From CAZHPY01 sp964534705 (GTDB lineage: Bacteria > Omnitrophota > Gorgyraeia > 2-01-FULL-45-10), in assembly GCA_964534705.1 (NCBI GenBank), contig CAZHPY010000013.1:1-30166 (forward strand): DNA of 30,166 bases, in the 5' to 3' direction. This document shows positions 23,492 through 30,166 of this stretch, in pieces (position 1 is the stretch's first letter; every line of letters starts with the position of its first letter). A program made the position numbers and the translations under genes. The notes beneath the pieces are model-generated. The model saw only the letters and a program-made list of their open reading frames with translations. It was not told the origin of the DNA and did not search any database.

Positions 23492-23950
23492 ATGCGGGAA
23501 CTTAAGCCCATTATAGTTATAATCATAGCCATGGGACTCGTTCTATGCGGCGCGGAAGGGTTGTTTGCCAAAACAGGCATTGAAGCTTCCGCTAATATAA
23601 AGGCGGCGTTAGAAGGCAGGGAATGGCCTGTATATGTTATAGCCCGGAATATGATAAAGGGCCAGATAAAATCGCTGGTGAAAAAAGATATATTGACCTT
23701 TAAGGATGATGCGGTCTTTTCGGAACTCCTTTCATCGCAAGGTTATTCTGAAGGGGGGTCGGTTTACAGGGCCAGGCAGGCTCCAGGAGGCGGGTATATA
23801 TGGGAGTCGATACTATTGCATGAGAACCAGACCGATACAGCCCTGATGAAAGGTGAATTAAAGGATGGCGTTATGAAAGGCGTTATAGTGTATCAGGAGC
23901 AGGGGGGTCCCAACAGGACAGTGAATTTTACAACAATTGAACCAAAGTAA
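23492..23950 (+). CDS. Small exported protein, paralogue of the next gene
   Basis: 152 aa from ATG 23492, preceded by CAGGGG; the earlier in-frame ATG at 23426 overlaps the SurA-like gene and would hide the signal peptide. Signal peptide is about 1-25 (cut after LFA). The mature part is a beta-rich unit: LEGREWPVYVIARN, DILTFKDDAVFS, YSEGGSVYRAR, YIWESIL, ALMKGELKDGVMKGVIVYQ. The next protein has the same order of motifs, so the pair arose by tandem duplication. No named domain is recognised; the pattern resembles small lipocalin-like or calycin-type barrels that begin with G-x-x-W. Three N-X-S/T sequons occur (NQT, NRT, NFT). Confidence 0.8.
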   Translation: MRELKPIIVIIIAMGLVLCGAEGLFAKTGIEASANIKAALEGREWPVYVIARNMIKGQIKSLVKKDILTFKDDAVFSELLSSQGYSEGGSVYRARQAPGGGYIWESILLHENQTDTALMKGELKDGVMKGVIVYQEQGGPNRTVNFTTIEPK

Positions 23951-23960
23951 GGAGGTAAAG

Positions 23961-24584
23961 ATGGGAAGGAAAATGGGGTTGATTTCGAGCCTGAGCGGCA
24001 TAGCTATGTTTTTATTTTTGTTGACAGCCTTTGTGCCGGATGCCGCGGCGCAGTCTGTCGCGGACCTCGAAGAGCAGATGCGCGTTCAAATCAAGAAGGC
24101 GCAGAAGACGCTTTCCGGGACTACCTGGACGGTTTATACGACACTTGAGCAGGCAGGGGTAAAAAAGCCCGAAGAGGGGACGGAAACCCTTACGTTCAGT
24201 GACCGCAGAGTAACTACCCAGAATCTTGCGAATCTCGGGTACGGCATTGACGGCTCAAACTATTCCGTGAGGTATGAAGGCGATACGCTGGTTTGGGAAA
24301 CGATGCAAAAGTATAAAGACGGAGAAGGAGAGGCCCTCTTAAGAGGAGATCTTAAAAATGACGTCATGGTGGGAGTTATAGATATCCAACCCGCAAAAGG
24401 AAAAGGCCAAAGAAAGGTGTATCGTTTCACTTCACAGAAAGAGAAGCCGAAACCCGTTGCAAAACGGACCACACCCGAAGAGGCTGCTGCTATAACTGCA
24501 AAGGAAGCGGCTGGTGAAACGACGACTACAACCACAACTATAACCGATGTTCAGAACAAGAAAAAGAAGGACGGCTGGTGGTGA
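23961..24584 (+). CDS. Small exported protein with Thr-rich tail, paralogue of the preceding gene
   Basis: 207 aa. ATG 23961 is preceded by AAGGAGGTAAAG, the best ribosome binding site of the window, which settles the start against the upstream ATG at 23937. Signal peptide about 1-30 (cut after AAA). The mature core repeats the plan of the preceding protein: LSGTTWTVYTTLE, ETLTFSDRRVTTQ, YGIDGSNYSVRYEG, LVWETMQ, ALLRGDLKNDVMVGVIDIQ. It then adds a tail of about 50 residues with an Ala/Glu-rich helix, six consecutive Thr (near residue 190) and the basic end NKKKKDGWW. The tail is absent from its paralogue. The Thr run could be a linker or O-glycosylation site (inference). The strong ribosome site suggests that it is made in large amounts. 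Confidence 0.82.
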   Translation: MGRKMGLISSLSGIAMFLFLLTAFVPDAAAQSVADLEEQMRVQIKKAQKTLSGTTWTVYTTLEQAGVKKPEEGTETLTFSDRRVTTQNLANLGYGIDGSNYSVRYEGDTLVWETMQKYKDGEGEALLRGDLKNDVMVGVIDIQPAKGKGQRKVYRFTSQKEKPKPVAKRTTPEEAAAITAKEAAGETTTTTTTITDVQNKKKKDGWW

Positions 24585-24994
24585 AATACATATATTTAGT
24601 CGTCTCTATCAGCCTTCTTTTTATGTCGGCGCATATGGTTTTCGCGGCCGAGGAGAAAGCCGGCGTATCAACGCCTCCGGCTACACTTTCCAAATCGTTA
24701 GCAGGTTACATAGAAACAATACGAGCCGGTTATATTACTATTATTTACAAGGAGGATAAGGGAAGTGATAACAAGGTCGTAACGGATCATGAAGCCGTAT
24801 TCCCGATCGATAATAATACAAAAGTAGCGAATAAAAAGAGTATGAGCGAGTTAATACCGGGCGACAAGGTTGAGATCAGATATAATGAAACCAGCTGGAT
24901 AGACGAAAATGGGGTCGGCCGAGTAGAGCGCAAGGCTATCGAGGTCAGGTTCATAAAGCGTGCTGAAAAAGGCCTGAGCTCATACGAAGAATAA
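24578..24994 (+). CDS. Small exported protein with PGD-type beta barrel
   Basis: 138 aa from GTG 24578, with AAGG eight bases before it; GTG 24581 is an equally possible start two codons into the overlap. Signal peptide about 1-23 (cut after VFA). The mature part reads LAGYIETIRAGYITIIYKED, then AVFPIDNNTKVANKKSMSELIPGDKVEIRY, cut here at PIDNNTKV and ELIPGDKVEIRY. This is the same plan as the exported protein at 1040-1447 and points to a small OB- or SH3-like barrel. No function can be assigned. It overlaps the preceding gene by seven bases and ends 20 bases before the giant gene, so it probably belongs to the same surface-structure operon. Two sequons (NNT, NET) are present. Confidence 0.78.
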   Translation: MVKYIYLVVSISLLFMSAHMVFAAEEKAGVSTPPATLSKSLAGYIETIRAGYITIIYKEDKGSDNKVVTDHEAVFPIDNNTKVANKKSMSELIPGDKVEIRYNETSWIDENGVGRVERKAIEVRFIKRAEKGLSSYEE

Positions 24995-25014
24995 CATTTT
25001 CAGGATAATATATC

Positions 25015-28000
25015 ATGCCAATAGGCGATAGGAGAAAGCGGCAGGGCTGGACGCTTGTAGGATTACTTGTCTTCATTCTCACAATAGCGTCTATCCTGTT
25101 TTATTTTCTTACCAGGGTGGAATTCCGTTTCGCCGAGGCATCGTCTGCCAAGGACGTTCAATATGGATTAATGAGTTTTGGCACCCAGGATAAGACAAAA
25201 ACTCTCTCCCTGAGCACCGTAACGACCGCAAAGTCAATGATCGCGGCTTCTGCGTACACAGCAGCTTCTCCTTATTATGATGGAGGCCTTTGTACCGTTG
25301 AATTTTCTTCGCCAACAGAAATTCTCAGCGGAAGGTTTACTACCGGACAGGCAACCAGCGTCTATGCAAGTGCAGTGGAATTTCAGGGCACTGACGCTAA
25401 AGCACAGCATGGTTACACAAAACTTCACATAAACGTAGGCTCCAGGAACATCGCCCTTCCGTCATCTGTGGATATGAACAAGACTTTTACGTACATTACC
25501 ACAGCAGCCGCGGGAATCGCCACGGCTTACTGGTGCGATGCCGCAATCGCGCCGGAATTAACCGCCAATGATACGCTTAAAATACAGCGCTTAAATCGAG
25601 GCCCCGGCACAGAGGCCATGGATATAGCTTATCAGGTCGTAGAGCTTGGATCTGATGTCAACGTTTATAGAGGCAACACAACCTGGACATCTGCAACTTA
25701 TCAGAATGTCACTATCAGTTCGGTGAATGCCAACAAGAGCTTTATCCTTGCATACCCTATCTCGGATCAGCAAGGATCGCAGGTGGCTGAAACGACATGT
25801 TCCGCGGAATTTGTAGATAATACGACAATAAGATTGCGCCGCCAGTCGAGTGCCGGCGCTCCTAAGGTTTACTGGCAGATAGTGGAATTTACCGATGCGA
25901 CAAGCGTCCAAAATGGGACGATGCTTAATACTACCAGTACCACCTCATCGGTAGATATCACTGATGTGGACGCTGATAGGGCATTCGCGATCGTTACGGC
26001 GGGGGCTCTCGGCGACGCTAAGGTTTACGACCCAAGAAGCGCTCTCTGGGGAGCTAATTTAAGCGCAACGCATCTTAATTTTACCAGGGGCGGCAGTGTC
26101 AGTTCAAGCGTGGCCTGGTTTGTGGTAGAGCTGCCCGCCGTTAAAGTGACGGCGCCCGAGAGCGGCGTGTGGCGGGTCGGCCAGACTAAATCCATAAACT
26201 GGACCCACGCGGATTCTTGTGCCAACCATAATTTTACGATCAAGATAAATCCGAACAACTCGACGACGATATCCGGTTATACGACGAACATAACGACCCA
26301 GACCGGGTCCAATGATACCTACAGCTGGGCTATACCTGCCTATATAGGGAGTCAGAATTTGATAGGAACAGGCAGGAGGATCGCCATAGTCGATAATAAT
26401 GCTTCTACGACTAATTACGATATAGCGAACGGCCCGTTTGAGATAAAAGGCGATCTTGAGCTTACCTATCCGCTTGGCGGCGGCACGCAAAACTTCACCG
26501 TAGGCGATACTGTGCAGGTAAACTGGACTGCGCATGGTGACCTAAGTACAGATAATCTTACGCTTTCGGTATGGAATCAAAGCGCTTCGGGCTGGGACAC
26601 AATTAATTCCACAATACCCGGGACAAATGACACTACGGGAAACTATAACTGGCAGGTCAATTCATCTACTCCTACCGGAACCAATGTCAAAGTAAAGATC
26701 TCCTGGAACACGGATTCATCTAACGTATATGATGAGTCGGATGACTATTTCAAGGTAACGCCGGGGATAAATATAACCATACCGACAGGCTCAACAGAGT
26801 GGTACACCCAGGACAATGGTACTATCAACTGGACCAAGAACGGCAGCTGGTCCTCAGATAAGGTCGAACTTTATTATAAGAATGTGACAACCGGTGATTG
26901 GGTGGCGATAAACACGACCGCGAACGCAAGCCAGCTGCATTATAACTGGACAAACATACCTGTTGAGGCGGTATCCTATCCAAGCAGCACACAGATCCGG
27001 ATAAAGACAGTAGACGACGCTTCAGTGCAGGTGACAAATGATTCGGCGCTGTTTTATATATATCCTTATATAAGGATGGACTACCCGAATTCCGCGGGTG
27101 TTGTATGGAATGTCAGCGAATCTCCACAGATCAACTGGACATTATACGGCCCCATGACCAAGGCGGCTATCTGGTATAACAATAGTTCAGGATGGGTCCT
27201 CCTTACTCCAGGCGGCGGCCAGGGGATCACCGCGTCGTCGGGGCAATGGACATGGTCAGGCATCGGGACCGAGTACGTGAATGAAAACTGCCAGCTTGTT
27301 ATAGCTATGTATGCGGGAAACGACGTAGCGCCTATAAATCCCAAGGACGCCTGCAACAATAATTTTTCCATAAGAGGAAGGATCGAGGTGCAGAGGCCCG
27401 GGCCGGGCGACAATACATTCAGGGTGGGCGATAATGAATATATAAATTGGACGGCCACGGGCCTGACCGCATCGGATGAGGTAAGGATCAAGTTTCATAA
27501 ATTGGGAGATGTCGAGAACGGGACAGTTCTTACTTCTAACCAATGGGCGACTAACCAGAGCTGGTTGTGGAATAACATACCGGACAACATAAGCAATGTC
27601 TGCAAGATCAGAGTGGAACATGAATCTATAGGAACCGTTAAGGACGATTCGGATAATTTCACGATAAAAGGCAAGCTATTGGTCAACGATCCTGACGGCG
27701 GCGAGATTTACAATATCAGTGAGAATATGACGATAAACTGGACGGCAACAGGCACGATCGGTGACGTGAAGGTAAATTATACGTCGACAGGCGGCGAACC
27801 GTATGATTATGCGATACAAAACGGCACGGGAGGTTATTATTTCCCTGCCACATGCACTACATACTGGGACCCAATACCGAATTCAGCGCAGGTAAGCGAG
27901 CTCATAAGGATCAAAGTATCTGCCGTTAGCGATGAATCGGTCAATGATACGTCAAATAGTACTCTTGCCATCCGCGGCAAGCTTACTCTGGCCGCGCCAA

Positions 28001-30166
28001 ATGGCGCCGAAGTATGGAAGGTCGGAGACCATAAATATATAAACTGGAGCCGTTTCGGCGACTCGATGGGAAATATAAGGCTGGACTACACCGTGGACAA
28101 TAATACAACCGATGACTACACCCACGTGATTTGCGGTACTATGAGCTCCGCCCCACCTTCTCAATATGAGTGGACGGTCCCGAATGTAATGTCGGGTTCT
28201 CCCGCTACAAGGTTCGATGAAATGAAAGTCAAGATCTCGCTGCTTGGCGCGGAAAGCGTCACTTATGACACGTCTAATGAAACATTTTATATAGTTCCCA
28301 ATATTGCAGTGACGAGGCCAAATGCGCTTACGCCCTTATGGTTAGTCGATGACGAAGAGAACATAACATGGACGAGCGATGGCGATCTCGATTATGTTAA
28401 TATATGGTATTCCGGCAATGGAGGGTCATCCTGGCAGCTATGTGACGGCGGCGAACACCAGTTGAATGACGGATGTTTTACCTGGACAATACCGAATGTC
28501 ATCGGTAGCCAAGCGCGTGTTAAGGTAACGAGTTATTATGACAATACAACGCCTGAGGCAGGAGATGATTACGGCAATTTTGAATTGAGGCCCCAGATCG
28601 ACATGGATTATCCTGTCGGTGGCGAACAGCTTGTGGTCGGGGAGCTCTGTGACATCCAGTGGACGAACCATGGGACTGTCGGGACGGTGTATCTGCAGTA
28701 TTCAAATGATAGCGGCGCAAACTGGAATAATATTTCCGGAGCCAGCAATATAGACGCCCAGAATTACAGCTGGACGGTCCCGAACGATATAAAGACTACC
28801 TGCAGGGTTAAGGTAATAAGCGAGATCTATTCAAATGTCTATACCAACTCCACCAATTTCAAGGTGCGGGGCGGGATAAACGTTACCCAGCCTGCCGGCG
28901 CCGCTAATGTCAAAGCGCATTCAACGGATACGCCTATAAGGTGGACTAACGCGGGAAGCATGACCGGCAATGTGACAGTGGAATATTATAATGGAAGCGG
29001 ATGGAACGATATTGCTACGAATGTTCCTATTACCCAGAACGGGACCTACTTCTGGCCGCAGGTGCCGGACATAACCGTCGCAGGCAGCGCGCAAATTAAA
29101 GTAACATCTAATAATGATATTAACAGTACGGATACATCAGATCCCTTTAATATTATAGGCAATATAACAATGAGCGCCCCGACCGACGGCACAACATGGA
29201 AGACGGGCTCCGGTAACAACGTTATCCAATGGCTGTCCTACGCGGTGAGCCAGGTACATTTGAAATGGTCCAATGACAGCGGCGCTAGCTGGAACAATAT
29301 TTCCACATATGAGACCGCAAGCAACCAGACCTATTCCTGGATGGTCCCGACAAGTATGGCCGTTTCCAATGCTTTTAAAGTCAAAGTTGAGGATGTTTCT
29401 AATCCCGTAGCCAATGCCACATTACCCGGCGTAATGGAGATGGTCGCGAACTTCGACGTAACATCACCGGAAGACGGGGACGTCGTGAGAGCCGGCTCCA
29501 GCGAGATCGTTACATGGAATAATACCTCATCGGTAGGCGTAACCAACGTTATACTTGAATACTCCACATCCGGTCCGGGTGGGCCCTGGACTAACCTTAT
29601 AGACGAAGGCAATCCCGGCGCGATCACAACTAACGACGGTTCATACACATGGACAAACGTGAACGGGACGTTCCTGAATAGCACATGCTATGTAAAAGTA
29701 AGAGATCCGAATAATGCCAATGGATCCAATATGAGCGTCGCGCCGTTCAATATAATAGGTATTATAAATGTCACTAATCCGCAGGATGGCCAATCCAAGC
29801 AGATAAACGACAACTACCTTGTCAACTGGACGAAGGTAGGCAACATATCTACGGTCAAGATCGAATATTCACCTAATGACGGTTCGAGCTGGTCGACTCT
29901 GTCCGGCGCGGAAAACGCCTCCAATCTTACCTATACATGGACTCTTGTTCCTGCTACCTATGTTACCAATAACCAGGGAGTTGTAATGATCACTGATAAC
30001 GACAATTCTCTTTGCAATAATACCTCTATAGGCCACTTCTCGGTCACAGGAAGCTTTACCCTTAATCAGCCAAGCGATACTGGCATAGTATTGAATTATA
30101 CCGGCAGCGAGCAATACGAGATAAAGTGGGATGTATACGGAGGGGTCCCGACAGCGCAGCTGCGCT
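25015..30166 (+). CDS. Giant pilin-anchored surface protein with Kre9/KNH-like repeats, 3' partial
   Basis: The frame is open from ATG 25015 (AGGA nine bases before) to the window end: 1717 codons and no stop. Residues 1-35 resemble a type IV prepilin leader: basic DRRKRQG, cleavage position G11/W12, then WTLVGLLVFI and a membrane helix; the pilin Glu at mature position 5 is Gly here. Residues 41-373 hold four ~85-aa repeats. From residue 376 on there are fourteen Kre9/KNH-like beta repeats (about 93-107 aa each), with the pattern hxhxxPxxGxxWxhGxxxxIxWTxxG...YxWTVPN...V+V...S..F.I. Sequons N-X-S/T number about 84 by hand count. It follows secretin, GspC-like and chaperone genes and is probably exported by that system. 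The usual role of such repeats is cell-surface adhesion or fibre formation. Total length is unknown. Confidence 0.9.
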   Translation, partial: MPIGDRRKRQGWTLVGLLVFILTIASILFYFLTRVEFRFAEASSAKDVQYGLMSFGTQDKTKTLSLSTVTTAKSMIAASAYTAASPYYDGGLCTVEFSSPTEILSGRFTTGQATSVYASAVEFQGTDAKAQHGYTKLHINVGSRNIALPSSVDMNKTFTYITTAAAGIATAYWCDAAIAPELTANDTLKIQRLNRGPGTEAMDIAYQVVELGSDVNVYRGNTTWTSATYQNVTISSVNANKSFILAYPISDQQGSQVAETTCSAEFVDNTTIRLRRQSSAGAPKVYWQIVEFTDATSVQNGTMLNTTSTTSSVDITDVDADRAFAIVTAGALGDAKVYDPRSALWGANLSATHLNFTRGGSVSSSVAWFVVELPAVKVTAPESGVWRVGQTKSINWTHADSCANHNFTIKINPNNSTTISGYTTNITTQTGSNDTYSWAIPAYIGSQNLIGTGRRIAIVDNNASTTNYDIANGPFEIKGDLELTYPLGGGTQNFTVGDTVQVNWTAHGDLSTDNLTLSVWNQSASGWDTINSTIPGTNDTTGNYNWQVNSSTPTGTNVKVKISWNTDSSNVYDESDDYFKVTPGINITIPTGSTEWYTQDNGTINWTKNGSWSSDKVELYYKNVTTGDWVAINTTANASQLHYNWTNIPVEAVSYPSSTQIRIKTVDDASVQVTNDSALFYIYPYIRMDYPNSAGVVWNVSESPQINWTLYGPMTKAAIWYNNSSGWVLLTPGGGQGITASSGQWTWSGIGTEYVNENCQLVIAMYAGNDVAPINPKDACNNNFSIRGRIEVQRPGPGDNTFRVGDNEYINWTATGLTASDEVRIKFHKLGDVENGTVLTSNQWATNQSWLWNNIPDNISNVCKIRVEHESIGTVKDDSDNFTIKGKLLVNDPDGGEIYNISENMTINWTATGTIGDVKVNYTSTGGEPYDYAIQNGTGGYYFPATCTTYWDPIPNSAQVSELIRIKVSAVSDESVNDTSNSTLAIRGKLTLAAPNGAEVWKVGDHKYINWSRFGDSMGNIRLDYTVDNNTTDDYTHVICGTMSSAPPSQYEWTVPNVMSGSPATRFDEMKVKISLLGAESVTYDTSNETFYIVPNIAVTRPNALTPLWLVDDEENITWTSDGDLDYVNIWYSGNGGSSWQLCDGGEHQLNDGCFTWTIPNVIGSQARVKVTSYYDNTTPEAGDDYGNFELRPQIDMDYPVGGEQLVVGELCDIQWTNHGTVGTVYLQYSNDSGANWNNISGASNIDAQNYSWTVPNDIKTTCRVKVISEIYSNVYTNSTNFKVRGGINVTQPAGAANVKAHSTDTPIRWTNAGSMTGNVTVEYYNGSGWNDIATNVPITQNGTYFWPQVPDITVAGSAQIKVTSNNDINSTDTSDPFNIIGNITMSAPTDGTTWKTGSGNNVIQWLSYAVSQVHLKWSNDSGASWNNISTYETASNQTYSWMVPTSMAVSNAFKVKVEDVSNPVANATLPGVMEMVANFDVTSPEDGDVVRAGSSEIVTWNNTSSVGVTNVILEYSTSGPGGPWTNLIDEGNPGAITTNDGSYTWTNVNGTFLNSTCYVKVRDPNNANGSNMSVAPFNIIGIINVTNPQDGQSKQINDNYLVNWTKVGNISTVKIEYSPNDGSSWSTLSGAENASNLTYTWTLVPATYVTNNQGVVMITDNDNSLCNNTSIGHFSVTGSFTLNQPSDTGIVLNYTGSEQYEIKWDVYGGVPTAQLR
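25135..26133 (+). repeat. Four ~85-aa protein repeats in the N-terminal part of the giant gene
   Basis: Units end at residues 123, 211, 292 and 372 with the matching strings SAVEF, QVVEL, QIVEF and FVVEL. Between them each unit has an I/V-x-I stretch, then V(N/D)-x-(N/D)-(K/R)-(S/T/A)-F, and then a strand ending in T-hydrophobic-(K/R/N)-hydrophobic-x-R. The units differ clearly from the downstream Kre9/KNH-like repeats. I do not recognise the family. Confidence 0.6.
26140..30166 (+). repeat. Array of at least fourteen Kre9/KNH-like domains
   Basis: Unit starts at bases 26140, 26455, 26767, 27070, 27382, 27676, 27982, 28303, 28597, 28876, 29164, 29452, 29764 and 30055; the last is cut by the window edge. 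Each unit opens with an (I/L/F)-x-hydrophobic-x-x-P strand and a following I-x-W-(T/S) strand, has a central (W/Y)-x-W-x-hydrophobic-P motif in most units, and closes with F-x-I-x-(G/P). Units have diverged in DNA sequence, so the array is old rather than recently amplified. Confidence 0.85.

Noticed and set aside
26025..29684. Several minus-strand open frames of 60-140 codons opposite the giant gene
   Set aside because: They lie opposite one continuous plus-strand frame with clear repeated protein motifs, lack ribosome binding sites, and their translations look like no protein family.

Overview
The window looks like bacterial chromosome from a Gram-negative (diderm) lineage. A secretin, GspC-like and GspA/ExeA-like proteins, Sec signal peptides and a SurA-like periplasmic protein all point to an outer membrane. 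The style fits Candidatus Omnitrophota or a related PVC/Elusimicrobiota-type uncultured lineage: many GT-C membrane glycosyltransferases, TPR tails on unrelated enzymes, B12-type radical SAM proteins, and a giant cell-surface protein built of Kre9/KNH-like beta repeats. That assignment is an inference from gene content; no rRNA, tRNA or marker gene is present to confirm it. I saw no insertion sequence, CRISPR array or tRNA.

Layout. (1) Bases 2-919: 3' end of a polytopic GT-C type membrane protein that begins before the window. (2) 1040-3319, plus strand: a small exported protein, a PAS histidine kinase and a single-domain response regulator. (3) 7092-3309, minus strand: a B12-binding-type radical SAM protein overlapping a 783-aa STT3-like/GT-C membrane protein with a TPR tail. 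(4) 7191-17500, plus strand, from a divergent strong promoter: a membrane-fused spermidine synthase-like protein with TPRs, an oligosaccharyltransferase of the STT3/PglB/AglB family with an intact WWDFG motif, a polyprenyl-phosphate-sugar synthase-like GT2, a PMT/ArnT-like GT-C, a GT2 whose C-terminus is displaced by a frameshift, a radical SAM/SPASM-like protein and another GT2. Gaps are about 10 bases or genes overlap, so this reads as one operon for glycan assembly and protein glycosylation. (5) 17518-17808: a small HTH protein preceded by three 10-base direct repeats. (6) 17905 to beyond the right edge, plus strand: a MerR-like regulator with a promoter carrying a palindrome between its -35 and -10 boxes, then a GspA/ExeA-like ATPase, GspC-like protein, secretin, coiled-coil/TPR exported protein, SurA/PpiC-like protein, two tandem paralogous exported proteins, one more small exported protein and the giant gene (25015 to beyond 30166, open at the edge, at least 1717 aa).

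How the parts may work together. The giant protein starts with a type IV prepilin-like segment (G11/W12, with Gly instead of Glu at mature position 5), then four ~85-aa repeats, then at least fourteen ~100-aa Kre9/KNH-like repeats. By hand count it carries about 84 N-X-S/T sequons in 1717 residues. A catalytically intact oligosaccharyltransferase and several glycosyltransferases are encoded just upstream. My main proposal is that the window encodes a bacterial N-glycosylated, pilin-anchored giant surface fibre together with part of its secretion apparatus and its glycosylation enzymes. The sequence shows the pieces side by side; the functional link is inference.
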